Shown: positions 6,809 to 14,362, counted from the first letter of the stretch. The stretch is DNA of 16,544 nucleotides from JAAYCI01 sp031549285 (GCA_031549285.1 JAVBPZ010000026.1:1-16544); one strand, 5' to 3'. The notes: generated from the letters alone by a model not told the origin. Numbers and translations: made by a program.

Positions 6809-7192
6809 TCACTTGGTTGCCAGTTCCGCCACCGCTTCCTTGGTGGGGTACTCCTCCAGCGAGGATATCCCGTCCTCCAGCCGCACCAACGCCACCACCA
6901 TGTGCCGGTTCCATGCGTTCAGCCGGGTGGTCGGGCGCTCCAGGCCCTCTCCGGCCATCTCCATCGCCACATCCATCCCTTCGTCAATGTATGTCAAATA
7001 GCGGTCTTTCGCCGTAAAATACGCAAACAACAACTCGGTATCCGGCACCTTGCCTTCCATCAGTTCCTGCATCATCGCCAGCGCCCGTGCCTTTTGTTCC
7101 TGCCCCAGCGGCAACATCCTCCGTTCAAACGCCTCTTTTTCTTTGCGAATTTTTTCCTTACTTTTAAAGGGGAACCCGTCAAACCATTGCAT
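6809..7192 (-). CDS. Unrecognised 127-residue protein
   Basis: I do not recognise this family. The protein starts MQWFDGFPFKSKEK and is charged, with many Lys/Glu in the first half (helix- or coiled-coil-like, about 11-45), followed by mostly helical sequence ending KEAVAELATK. There is no signal peptide, membrane segment, Cys pair or catalytic motif, so it is probably cytoplasmic. The ATG at 7192 has an AGGAGG site six bases upstream on the minus strand, which supports it as a real gene; the frame extends 11 codons further without a site. It is convergent with pflA and divergent from the NAD(P)H-hydrate dehydratase gene, so it is transcribed alone. Confidence 0.75.
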   Translation of the reverse strand: MQWFDGFPFKSKEKIRKEKEAFERRMLPLGQEQKARALAMMQELMEGKVPDTELLFAYFTAKDRYLTYIDEGMDVAMEMAGEGLERPTTRLNAWNRHMVVALVRLEDGISSLEEYPTKEAVAELATK

Positions 7193-7234
7193 ATTCTGCC
7201 TCCTGCCTATGGCGCGCCCTCTCAAGGCATCGCC

Positions 7235-7263
7235 TCGAAAACTCTCTAAAATTATGCTATACT
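7235..7263 (+). promoter_or_regulatory. Extended -10 promoter of the NAD(P)H-hydrate dehydratase gene
   Basis: TATACT (7258-7263) is preceded by TG at 7255-7256, the same extended -10 layout (TGC before the box) as the cold-shock promoter. Seventeen bases upstream is TCGAAA (7235-7240), a four-of-six -35 match. The start codon at 7300 follows about 30 bases after the expected transcription start. Confidence 0.6.
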
Positions 7264-7299
7264 ACTTTCAGGTACCCTGTCAATGGGAGGGCATTATTT

Positions 7300-8211
7300 A
7301 TGAATACTTCCATCGGTAAAGAATTTGTGCTGCAACACCTGCCAAAACGCCCGCGCACCGCACACAAGGGCATGTTCGGCACCCTTGGCATTTTGGCTGG
7401 CTGCGCACAGTACCGGGGCGCTGCCGTTTTGGCCGCGGGCGGCGCGCTTCGCTCCGGCGCCGGCATTGTGCGCGTTGCCTCCACCGAAGCCGTCTGTGCC
7501 GCCGTCGCGGCCCAGCTGCCCTGCTGCACCTTGCGTCCGCTGTGCGAAAATTCCTCCGGCGGCGTTGCTGGCAACCAGCTGCCACACCTTCTTGAAAATC
7601 TCCCCACGGCCATGTTGGCCGGTTGCGGCCTGTCCGCCACCACAGATACCTTCTCCCTCATCGAAGGGCTGCTTACCTCAGCCGGCTGCCCCCTGGTGCT
7701 GGATGCCGACGCGCTGAACGTGCTGTCCGGCCACCTTTCCACCGGCCAGGATTCCTTGCTGCGCACACAGGGCCTTTCCGCGCTGGATGTCACTAAAACT
7801 CCTGTCGTTCTCACACCGCACATCGGCGAAATGGCCCGCCTTGCCGGTACCACCTCCGCCAATATCCTCGCCGACCCTGCCGCTGCGGCCCTGGCCTTTG
7901 CCGGAACGCACGGCTGCGTTGTCACACTGAAAAGCCATGCCACATTGGTGGCCACCCCAGATGGCGATGTTTACAGCAACCAGGCCGCCGGCGGCCCCGG
8001 CCTTGCCAAAGGTGGCAGCGGGGACGTTCTGGCGGGCATCATCGCGTCGTTGCTGGCGCAGGGCTTGCCACCAGCCATCGCCGCGGCCACCGGGGTCTGG
8101 CTGCACGCCAACGCTGCCGATATGGCCGCCGCCACCCTGGGCGAGGCCGGCATGTCCCCGGCCGACCTGCCACACTATCTCGCTCTGCTCTTGCGCGAGC
8201 TTGCCCGCTAA
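7300..8211 (+). CDS. nnrD: ADP-dependent (S)-NAD(P)H-hydrate dehydratase
   Basis: A 303-residue ribokinase-fold enzyme that repairs hydrated NADH and NADPH, using ADP to drive dehydration back to the normal cofactor. Diagnostic motifs are LDADALN (134-140), TPHIGE (172-177), KGGSGDVLAGI (237-247) with the catalytic Asp242, and GMSPADL near the C-terminus. The glycine-rich N-terminal segment (GTLGILAGCAQYRGAA, 27-42) also fits. Only the dehydratase domain is present. The NnrE epimerase domain, fused at the N-terminus in many bacteria, is absent and not adjacent, so the epimerase must be separate or missing. The start at 7300 has GGGAGG (7285-7290) and a good promoter upstream. The enzyme should be cytosolic. 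The tyrosine phosphatase gene follows 94 bases downstream but has its own AT-rich upstream region. Confidence 0.92.
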   Translation: MNTSIGKEFVLQHLPKRPRTAHKGMFGTLGILAGCAQYRGAAVLAAGGALRSGAGIVRVASTEAVCAAVAAQLPCCTLRPLCENSSGGVAGNQLPHLLENLPTAMLAGCGLSATTDTFSLIEGLLTSAGCPLVLDADALNVLSGHLSTGQDSLLRTQGLSALDVTKTPVVLTPHIGEMARLAGTTSANILADPAAAALAFAGTHGCVVTLKSHATLVATPDGDVYSNQAAGGPGLAKGGSGDVLAGIIASLLAQGLPPAIAAATGVWLHANAADMAAATLGEAGMSPADLPHYLALLLRELAR

Positions 8212-8213
8212 CA

Positions 8214-8243
8214 TTCACTATATATCGCATAGCACAATATACT
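8214..8243 (+). promoter_or_regulatory. Probable promoter before the tyrosine phosphatase gene
   Basis: The gap 8212-8305 is strikingly AT-rich against its neighbours. TTCACT (8214-8219) and TATACT (8238-8243) are 18 bases apart and each match the consensus well. The octamer TATACTAT occurs twice, at 8238-8245 and 8261-8268, exactly 23 bases apart. The second copy may be an alternative -10 or part of a binding site. The call rests on consensus matching only. Confidence 0.45.
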
Positions 8244-8305
8244 ATTCTTCCTACACAAGCTATACTATATCCCTTCCAAATATCCCCCACAGGAGGACCC
8301 ACCCC

Positions 8306-9034
8306 ATGAAATCAGCCGTTCCCCTGCGTCGCCTGCCGCTCACCGGCGCACAAAACACCCGCGACCTTGGCGGCTATCCCTGTACCGGCGGCACCACACG
8401 CTGGGGCATTTTCCTGCGTGCAGACAGTCCCCACCGCCTCACCGGAAAGGATCTCACCTTCCTGAAAGACTACGGTGTGCGCACCGCCATAGACCTGCGC
8501 AGCGACGCCGAGCGCGCACAGCGCCCCTCGGCGCTGACCACCGCTGCGGGTTTCACCCCGCACCACGTCTGCATGACCGACCAAATGAACGCCAATAACT
8601 TTGAAGGAGACCTGCCCGGTTCCATGTCCGGGCTGTACATCTCCCTCCTGGATAACGCGGGGGCAGACATCGCCTCGGTCTTTCGCATCCTGGCCACCGC
8701 ACAGGGCGGCACGCTGTTCCACTGCGCCGTCGGAAAAGACCGCACCGGCGTCATCGCCATGCTGCTCTTGGGGCTTGCCGGGGTCAGCACCGAGGATATC
8801 GTTGCCGACTACAGTATCACAGAAATCTACATGCGCGAAATATTCGACGAACAGCTAAAAACCTTCCAGGGGTACGAGATTCCCGCGCATGTCCTGCGCA
8901 GCCTGCCGGAAAGCATGACGCGCGTGCTGGACCACCTGCAGGAAAACCACCACTCCGCCGAGGCATACCTGCTAAAGGCCGGCCTCTCCGAGCAGGACCT
9001 CGCCGCCATCCGGGAAAAGTTCATCGTCCGATAA
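8306..9034 (+). CDS. Tyrosine-protein phosphatase (Y_phosphatase3 type)
   Basis: A 242-residue cysteine-based phosphatase. The P-loop is HCAVGKDRTG (139-148), giving the CX5R signature with nucleophile Cys140 and Arg146. The N-terminal NTRDLGGY (17-24) and the segment FLRADSPHRL (36-45) are typical of the bacterial tyrosine phosphatase family that includes Mycobacterium PtpB and Listeria LipA. Substrates in such enzymes include phosphotyrosine and, for some, phosphoinositides; which applies here is unknown. There is no signal peptide. The ATG at 8306 has AGGAGG (8291-8296). The frame stays open upstream through nnrD, but that part is antisense-like and rejected. The gene is convergent with the exonuclease gene across an 88-base AT-rich gap with no clear hairpin. 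Confidence 0.92.
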   Translation: MKSAVPLRRLPLTGAQNTRDLGGYPCTGGTTRWGIFLRADSPHRLTGKDLTFLKDYGVRTAIDLRSDAERAQRPSALTTAAGFTPHHVCMTDQMNANNFEGDLPGSMSGLYISLLDNAGADIASVFRILATAQGGTLFHCAVGKDRTGVIAMLLLGLAGVSTEDIVADYSITEIYMREIFDEQLKTFQGYEIPAHVLRSLPESMTRVLDHLQENHHSAEAYLLKAGLSEQDLAAIREKFIVR

Positions 9035-9122
9035 GCCCTTTGTTCAGCTGTTGGCATCGTCGCGTAATATTCTTTTTTCGCCATTTTGAATAATATTTTT
9101 CATTTTCATTTATACTATATTG

Positions 9123-9878
9123 CTAAATGTCTATCTCCAGCCCCACCGGACAGTGGTCGCTTCCGGTCACTTCCGGGAAAATCAAACTATCACGCACCTT
9201 GTTTTCCAGCCGGTTTGACACAATAAAATAGTCTATTCGCCATCCAGCATTGTTTGCCCTGGCATTAAACCGATAGCTCCACCATGAATAAGCGCCTGTT
9301 TTGTCCGGGTACAGCGCGCGAAAGGTATCGGTAAATCCCGATGCCAGCAGCTGGGTCATTTTGCCCCGTTCTTCATCGGAAAAACCCGCCTGCCCACGGT
9401 TTGGTCCCGGGTTTTTCAGGTCAATTTCATTGTGGGCCACGTTCAAATCCCCACAGTATATCACCGGTTTTTTCGCATCCAGCCCGCACAGATAGTCTCG
9501 CAGGTCATCTTCCCAGCGCATGCGGTACCCTATTCGCTTCAGTTCCGGCTGGGCGTTCGGGGTATACACGTTCACCAGGTAAAACGCCGGGTACTCCAGC
9601 GTAATAGCGCGCCCTTCCGCGCCATGTTCCTCCATTCCAATACCAAATTGAACATTCATCGGCTTATTTTTTGCAAATACTGCCGTACCAGAATATCCCT
9701 TTTTCTGCGCACTGTTCCAGTACTGCACATACCCCTCGGGCTCAAATTCAGCCTGACCGGGCTGCATTTTCGTCTCCTGCAAGCAAAAAATATCCGCGTC
9801 CAGCTGCAGGAAAAACCCTTCAAACCCATTTCGCAGCGCTGCGCGAAACCCGTTCACATTCCAGCTTATCAGGCGCAT
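9123..9878 (-). CDS. xth: Exonuclease III-type AP endonuclease
   Basis: A 251-residue enzyme of the ExoIII/ExoA class. It nicks DNA 5' of abasic sites in base excision repair and trims 3' ends, using Mg2+. The family motifs are complete: WNVNG (6-10, Asn7), LQETK (33-37, metal ligand Glu35), NVYTPN (103-108), GDLNVAH (143-149, Asp144/Asn146), WSYR (200-203), GWRIDYF (212-218) and GSDHCPVGLEI (239-249, Asp241/His242). The start coincides with the invariant beginning MRLISWNVNG, and AAAGGGG lies seven bases upstream. It is more like Bacillus ExoA than E. coli Xth by length. It stands alone on the minus strand between convergent and divergent neighbours. Confidence 0.95.
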   Translation of the reverse strand: MRLISWNVNGFRAALRNGFEGFFLQLDADIFCLQETKMQPGQAEFEPEGYVQYWNSAQKKGYSGTAVFAKNKPMNVQFGIGMEEHGAEGRAITLEYPAFYLVNVYTPNAQPELKRIGYRMRWEDDLRDYLCGLDAKKPVIYCGDLNVAHNEIDLKNPGPNRGQAGFSDEERGKMTQLLASGFTDTFRALYPDKTGAYSWWSYRFNARANNAGWRIDYFIVSNRLENKVRDSLIFPEVTGSDHCPVGLEIDI

Positions 9879-10015
9879 TTTGTGTCCCCTTTCTCTGCGG
9901 CCAGTCCCTGTTCCGGCTCATTTTCATCAGCATACCACACCCGTGCCCACATTTCCAGAACCTTTCCCCGGTGCACCAAAACCATTCCCCTGCCACACCC
10001 TGCGGAGGTACCCCC

Positions 10016-11020
10016 ATGAACACACAAACCCGTTTCACCACCCCCACCCCGGTACTGGACCCAAACGGCCACCCCAACCCTGGCTGGGCCTCGGAAGGTC
10101 TGCTGCAGTACAACCGCGCTGCCATCCGCGCCCCTTTTTACCGTATAAAGGAGTGGGACTGGTACCAGGTCTCGGACGACACAAAAGCCTTGCAGTTCAC
10201 CTTCGGCCACGCCAGCTACGCGGGACAGGTTGGCGTTATGCTGTTCGATTTTACAAATAATAAACATATATTTACAAAAGATGTGCTTTTGCCGCTTCCT
10301 TTTTCCTCGCTGCACCTGGAACCTTCCGCCGAGGAAGACAGCGTTCTGACATTCGACAAAAAAAACATGTGGATGCGTTTTGAAACCAAAGGCAACACCC
10401 GCTTCCTGGCCTGCCGCACGGAGGGTTTCGAAGCAGAAATCACTCTAGAGCGTCAAAATCCGCACTCCATGGTGGTCAACATTCCTTTCAAAGAATACCC
10501 AGAGGCCTTTTACTACAACCAAAAAATCAGCTGTATGTCCGCCCTGGGCCGCGCCGTAGTGGGCGACACCGAGTACCTTTTCGACCAAAACGCCTGGGGC
10601 TTGTTGGACTGGGGCCGCGGGGTGTGGCCGTTCCACAACGAATGGTACTGGTCCAGCGCCACCGGCCGTCTTTCTGGGCAGGTATTCGGCTTTAACCTCG
10701 GCTGCGGCTTTGGCGACACCAGCCACGCCACTGAAAACGCCCTCTTTTATGGTGATTCTGTGCACAAACTGGGCGCGGTACATTTCCAGCTGGGCACCAA
10801 CTACACCGACCCCTGGCACCTTACCGACGACGGCGGCCGCCTGGACCTTACCCTCACCCCGGTCTACGACCGCAAAACCGCCACAAAACTACTGTGGGTA
10901 GACAACTGCACCCACCAAATGTTTGGCACCTTCCACGGCAACGTCACCTTGGATGATGGCACCGTCCTTTCCATCCAGGATATCACCGGCTTTGCCGAGC
11001 ACGCTGTAAACAACTGGTAA
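10016..11020 (+). CDS. DUF2804 domain protein
   Basis: This 334-residue protein matches the DUF2804 family along its length. Its most distinctive parts are the Trp-rich segment WGLLDWGRGVWPFHNEWYW (194-212) and the segment from GFNLGCGFGDTS to ATENALFY (225-245). The N-terminus (VLDPNGHPNPGWA, 13-25) and alternating strands suggest an all-beta, lipocalin- or carotenoid-hydratase-like fold; the fold statement is inference from general family resemblance. The function is unknown. There is no signal peptide, so it should be cytosolic. The ATG at 10016 has GGAGG (10004-10008) seven bases upstream. The frame stays open to 9671, overlapping the exonuclease gene, and that extension is rejected. The next gene, UPF0340, follows 105 bases later on the same strand without a visible terminator. 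Confidence 0.9.
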   Translation: MNTQTRFTTPTPVLDPNGHPNPGWASEGLLQYNRAAIRAPFYRIKEWDWYQVSDDTKALQFTFGHASYAGQVGVMLFDFTNNKHIFTKDVLLPLPFSSLHLEPSAEEDSVLTFDKKNMWMRFETKGNTRFLACRTEGFEAEITLERQNPHSMVVNIPFKEYPEAFYYNQKISCMSALGRAVVGDTEYLFDQNAWGLLDWGRGVWPFHNEWYWSSATGRLSGQVFGFNLGCGFGDTSHATENALFYGDSVHKLGAVHFQLGTNYTDPWHLTDDGGRLDLTLTPVYDRKTATKLLWVDNCTHQMFGTFHGNVTLDDGTVLSIQDITGFAEHAVNNW

Positions 11021-11125
11021 TACTATTCTCTGAAAAATGTACGCCCCAAAAACTCCACCCAAAATGGACGATTCCCTCTCCTTTTTCACCCTGCCCACAC
11101 CCATAAGAAGAAAGGTCGTGTTACC

Positions 11126-11689
11126 ATGTCTACGCCCACCACAGAAGAATACCGCGCGCTGGCGTATGCCGCTATTACCGAGCTGCTGGCCCAGGCACAC
11201 TGCACCGCCGGTGATCTCGTGGTGATTGGCTGCTCTTCCAGCGAGGTTTCCGGCCACAAAATCGGCTCCGCCCCCGCGCCGGAGGTCGCCGCCGCGCTGC
11301 TGGCGGGCCTGCTTCCGCCACTGAAAGAGGCCGGGCTATACCTGGCCGCGCAGTGCTGCGAACACCTGAACCGCGCGCTCATTCTGGAAAAAGCCGCCCT
11401 GTTGCACCACGGCCTGGCACAGGTAAATGTACGCCCACAACCACACGCCGGCGGCTCGTTTGCCACCGCCGCCTGGCAGGCCTTTTCGCAGCCGGTGGCC
11501 GCCGAACATATCTCCGCCGCCGCGGGTCTCGATATCGGCGCCACCCTCATTGGCATGCACCTGCGTCCGGTGGCGGTACCGGTCCGCCTTTCTATTTCCG
11601 CCATCGGCCACGCGTCGCTTACCGCCGCGCGCACCCGGCCAAAATTTATTGGCGGTCCCCGCGCTGCGTACGATGAAACATTGCTTTAA
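11126..11689 (+). CDS. UPF0340 / YwlG family protein (TIGR01440)
   Basis: A 187-residue protein with every conserved block of the UPF0340 (DUF436) family. These are GCSSSEV (35-41), QCCEHLNRAL (76-85), PHAGGSFAT (106-114), DIG..LIGMHLRPVAVPVR (136-154) and RTRPKFIGGPRAAY (169-182). The length is normal. The family is common in Firmicutes, is soluble and has no settled function; a conserved Cys, His and Arg set suggests a ligand-binding or catalytic pocket, which is inference. The start at 11126 has AAAGG (11111-11115) ten bases upstream. The 126-base AT-rich gap after it holds an imperfect inverted repeat (TGTTTAAT 11703-11710, ATTAACA 11717-11723) but no clear terminator. Confidence 0.93.
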   Translation: MSTPTTEEYRALAYAAITELLAQAHCTAGDLVVIGCSSSEVSGHKIGSAPAPEVAAALLAGLLPPLKEAGLYLAAQCCEHLNRALILEKAALLHHGLAQVNVRPQPHAGGSFATAAWQAFSQPVAAEHISAAAGLDIGATLIGMHLRPVAVPVRLSISAIGHASLTAARTRPKFIGGPRAAYDETLL

Positions 11690-11815
11690 TAACACTATTT
11701 ATTGTTTAATTTCCCGATTAACAAACTATTGCCGCACGATTTTTGTAGAGCAGTATCGAATTCACCGCACCCACACCATCATTTTTCCCACTATACCCTC
11801 GCAAAGGAAAGCAGT

Positions 11816-12646
11816 ATGAACAGAGACATCCATCTGGTAGGCTTCGATATTGATGAAACCGTCCTAAATTCCAAGGGCATCCTTACGCCCCGGGTCGCCG
11901 CCTCTGTGGAAGGCAGCATCGCCCGGGGCATTACGGTGCTGCCGGCCACCGGCCGCCAGCTTACCACCATCCCACAGGAGATACTGGCGCTGCAGGGCTT
12001 GCGCTATGCGCTTACCGCAAACGGCGCCCGCGTCCATGACCTCGCCACCGGTGCCATCATTTTTTCCGACTGCTTCTCCACCCAAACAGCCCTCGCCATT
12101 CTCTCGGTTGTACGCACATTGCACGCCACTTACGCCATTTTTATCGATGGCACCGCCTACACGGAGGGCCGCGACGCTTCTTTCCTGGCTGGCATTGTCC
12201 CCCCGCACATCCTCACTTACCTGCAAACCTCGCGCACCCACGTGCCGGACCTGGCGAACACCATCCAACACGCCACCTCGCCGGTGGAAAAATTTTCCAT
12301 TCATTTCCCCACACAGGCTGACCGCGCCCAGGCTCGCGCGCTGCTGCAGGCCCGGGACGACGCCACCGTCACTTCCTCCCTTTCCATGAACCTGGAAATA
12401 AACACCCGCACCGCCAACAAAGGCGCCGCCCTGCTGGCACTGGCATCCCAACTGGGCTTTTCCCGCAGGCAGGTCATGGCCATTGGCGACGGGCTCAACG
12501 ATATAGAAATGCTGAAGGCCGTCGGCTGTGGCGTCGCCATGGCAAACGCCGCCGAAAACATACGTGCTGCCGCCGATACCACCACCCTTTCCTGCGATGA
12601 AGACGGCGTTGCCGTGGTGCTGGAATCCCTGTGGCCCTCCGCCTGA
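11816..12646 (+). CDS. Cof-type HAD superfamily phosphatase
   Basis: A 276-residue HAD hydrolase of the Cof/type IIB group, which dephosphorylates sugar phosphates, nucleotides, PLP or FMN. Motif I is DIDET (Asp11 nucleophile, Asp13), motif II is PATGR (Thr45), motif III Lys202 lies in NKGAAL, and motif IV is GDGLND (224-229). The cap domain occupies about 85-195. Substrate preference in this family cannot be read from sequence, so none is given. The ATG at 11816 has AAAGGAAA (11803-11810); upstream in-frame sequence to 11702 lies in the AT-rich gap and is rejected. A 139-base gap separates it from the sigma factor gene. It is probably cytosolic and unrelated to the sigma pair. Confidence 0.93.
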   Translation: MNRDIHLVGFDIDETVLNSKGILTPRVAASVEGSIARGITVLPATGRQLTTIPQEILALQGLRYALTANGARVHDLATGAIIFSDCFSTQTALAILSVVRTLHATYAIFIDGTAYTEGRDASFLAGIVPPHILTYLQTSRTHVPDLANTIQHATSPVEKFSIHFPTQADRAQARALLQARDDATVTSSLSMNLEINTRTANKGAALLALASQLGFSRRQVMAIGDGLNDIEMLKAVGCGVAMANAAENIRAAADTTTLSCDEDGVAVVLESLWPSA

Positions 12647-12785
12647 CGGAAGATTTTCAAAAAAAGCGTCCCTGTCCTGCGTGCCTGCCCGCGCTTACAG
12701 CAACGCTCCTACCACCGTCCCTGCCGCAACAAGCGCAAGAAAACCCCGCCTATGTTCGTATTCTATACAGAAAGGGCGTTTCGAT

Positions 12786-13277
12786 ATGCCGCAACACAGT
12801 GCACCACCACTTGATATCGAACGCGTGGTCGCAACATATTCCGACATGCTGCTGCGCCTGGCCCTTCACCACACCCAAAACCAAAGCGATGCCGAAGACG
12901 TGGTGCAAACCGTACTGCTGAAACTGTTTTCTTCGCCGCCCGCCTTCACCAGCACGGAGCATGAAAAAGCCTGGCTCATCCGCGTCACCATCAACCAATG
13001 TCACGACACCCTGCGCTCGGCGTACCGCAAGCGCGCCGTCCCGCTGGAACACCATACAGAACTGGCGGCACCCCCGGCCAAAGGCAACACCCACGTGTTG
13101 TCCGCCGTGCGTTCCCTTCCCGAAAAATACCGCAATGTCGTCTTTTTGTATTACTACGAAGGATACTCCACAAAGGAAATTTCTTCCATACTGTCCCTGC
13201 GCCAAAGCACGGTGGAAAGCCACCTGTTCCGCGCGCGGGCAAAGCTGCGCACCCTGCTGGAAGGAGAGTGGGCCTAA
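12786..13277 (+). CDS. ECF-type RNA polymerase sigma factor
   Basis: A 163-residue sigma-70 family protein with only regions 2 and 4, the ECF layout. Region 2 (about 11-80) includes DAEDVVQTVLLKLF (35-48) and AWLIRVTINQCHDTLRS (62-78). Region 4 (about 105-160) includes LPEKYRNVVFLYYYEGYSTKEI (111-132) and the recognition helix segment STVESHLFRARAKLR (141-155). It would redirect RNA polymerase to a small regulon when released from its anti-sigma factor. The ATG at 12786 has AAAGGG (12771-12776) nine bases upstream. Its TAA stop overlaps the ATG of the next gene by one base, so the two are translationally coupled. I could not identify an ECF-type promoter upstream with confidence. Confidence 0.93.
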   Translation: MPQHSAPPLDIERVVATYSDMLLRLALHHTQNQSDAEDVVQTVLLKLFSSPPAFTSTEHEKAWLIRVTINQCHDTLRSAYRKRAVPLEHHTELAAPPAKGNTHVLSAVRSLPEKYRNVVFLYYYEGYSTKEISSILSLRQSTVESHLFRARAKLRTLLEGEWA

Positions 13278-14134
13278 TGCCAAACAACGCTGACAAATAC
13301 AGAAAAACCCTGGATGCCATCCACACCAGCACCGCATTCCAGCAAACCACCCGCGAGGCTTTGCAGCAACAGGCTGCCGCCAGTGCGGAACAAAAAGACC
13401 CCACAGACGAAAAATCCTCCTCCACACCCGCCACACCCCGCGCCCGCCGCCGGGCATTCACACCGCGCCGGGCGGTGGCGCTGACGTGTGTTTTGGTTGT
13501 GGCGCTGGCACTTTTCCCGGTACTGCGCGTGTTGTTCTTTGGCGGCTTCTCCGGCCTTGGCACCGCCAGCATGCCTGCCGCGGCATCGGTCGCCGCTGCG
13601 CAGGATGCCGCCTCGATAGCGAATGTAACCGTCACCCCGCCACCGGCAGACGCCGGAGAAAACACCGTCGTTGCGTCCTTCCCCGCTGAAAACACCCCGC
13701 CTAATGATGTCGCAAAATCGCAGCCCTCCGGCGCCGCCTTGAACGGCGCCCCCGCGCAGCCCACCGACGATGCCGCGCAGCAGCCCTCTGCCGCCCCAGC
13801 GGCCGCCGTCTCTACCGCCGCCGTGAACTCCCCAGAACCAGTCTATGCGCTAGGCGGCGCCGATGCGCCTCTCCCCAGTCTCGCTTTGCGCCCATCCCTG
13901 CCCATTTTACCAATGCTTTTCCTCCTTGGCGGCATTCTTCTGCTTCTCACCGGGCTTTTCCTGCTCATCCGTCATCTCCGCCGCCGCGTCATTCATAAGG
14001 AATTTTCCTTACCGGCCTGCCGCCCTCCCAAAACATCATCCGCCAAACCGGAACAAAATAATTCCCTTCCCCAAAATCCCTCCACAAACGGTCAATCACT
14101 TCCCTCAAACAACACCTCACCCCCAAAAACCTGA
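13277..14134 (+). CDS. Two-TM membrane protein, probable anti-sigma factor
   Basis: A 285-residue protein coupled to the sigma gene through a TAATG overlap. A charged N-terminal segment (1-65) ends in an Arg-rich stretch before TM1 (about 66-88). About 120 residues rich in Ala, Pro, Ser and Thr follow (about 89-208), then TM2 (about 209-231), an Arg-rich stop (IRHLRRR, 231-237) and a polar C-terminal tail. With both ends inside, the low-complexity loop would face outward. Position and topology suggest an anti-sigma factor that holds the sigma factor at the membrane through its N-terminus. I see no HxxxCxxC zinc motif of the ZAS type, and I recognise no family domain. A ribosome binding site GGAGAG lies near 13262-13267. 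The anti-sigma role is inferred from context, not from similarity. Confidence 0.65.
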   Translation: MPNNADKYRKTLDAIHTSTAFQQTTREALQQQAAASAEQKDPTDEKSSSTPATPRARRRAFTPRRAVALTCVLVVALALFPVLRVLFFGGFSGLGTASMPAAASVAAAQDAASIANVTVTPPPADAGENTVVASFPAENTPPNDVAKSQPSGAALNGAPAQPTDDAAQQPSAAPAAAVSTAAVNSPEPVYALGGADAPLPSLALRPSLPILPMLFLLGGILLLLTGLFLLIRHLRRRVIHKEFSLPACRPPKTSSAKPEQNNSLPQNPSTNGQSLPSNNTSPPKT

Positions 14135-14239
14135 CCGATACAACTGACATCCCCGCAAAGAGCACCGACGGCTCCCTGTCCCGTACTTTTGGTTAATTTC
14201 GCTCCCCCGCATTATATCTCATTTGACCATCCTTCCGTT

Positions 14240-14284
14240 CAAAATGCCCGGCGCTTGTCCATTTTGCGCAAAACCCGCAGCGCC
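14240..14284. repeat. Overlapping palindromes in the gap before the alkylsulfatase gene
   Basis: Three pairings overlap in 45 bases. CAAAATG (14240-14246) pairs with CATTTTG (14260-14266). GGCGCT (14250-14255) pairs with AGCGCC (14279-14284). TTTTGCGCAAAA (14262-14273) is a perfect 12-bp palindrome. They compete with each other, so the transcript could fold in more than one way. The stretch lies in the 316-base gene-free gap, after the anti-sigma gene and before the terminator. The earlier part of the gap (14135-14239) shows nothing I can name. Confidence 0.45.
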
Positions 14285-14302
14285 CTTCTCTCGTTTTCAG
14301 GC

Positions 14303-14332
14303 GAAACCACCAACCCACTGGTGGTTTCTTTT
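14303..14332 (+). terminator. Intrinsic terminator hairpin after the sigma/anti-sigma genes
   Basis: A perfect 10-bp stem GAAACCACCA/TGGTGGTTTC (14303-14312 with 14319-14328) closes a six-base loop and is followed by TTTTGTTGT. This is the clearest rho-independent terminator in the window. It lies 169 bases after the anti-sigma stop and 118 bases before the alkylsulfatase start, so it most likely ends the sigma operon transcript. Confidence 0.8.
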
Positions 14333-14362
14333 GTTGTAACGAAAAATTAACAATTCATCCAT

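Noticed and set aside
7937..8305. In-frame upstream extension of the tyrosine phosphatase reading frame through nnrD
   Set aside because: The extension overlaps a well-supported gene in another frame and has unnatural composition. AGGAGG before 8306 and the family N-terminus fix the real start.
9671..10015. In-frame upstream extension of the DUF2804 frame
   Set aside because: It runs antisense through the start of the exonuclease gene, and the family begins near residue 1 of the 10016 start, which has GGAGG upstream.
12998..13276. In-frame upstream extension of the anti-sigma frame across the sigma factor gene
   Set aside because: It is a shadow of the sigma gene. The TAATG overlap and the composition of the protein place the start at 13277.
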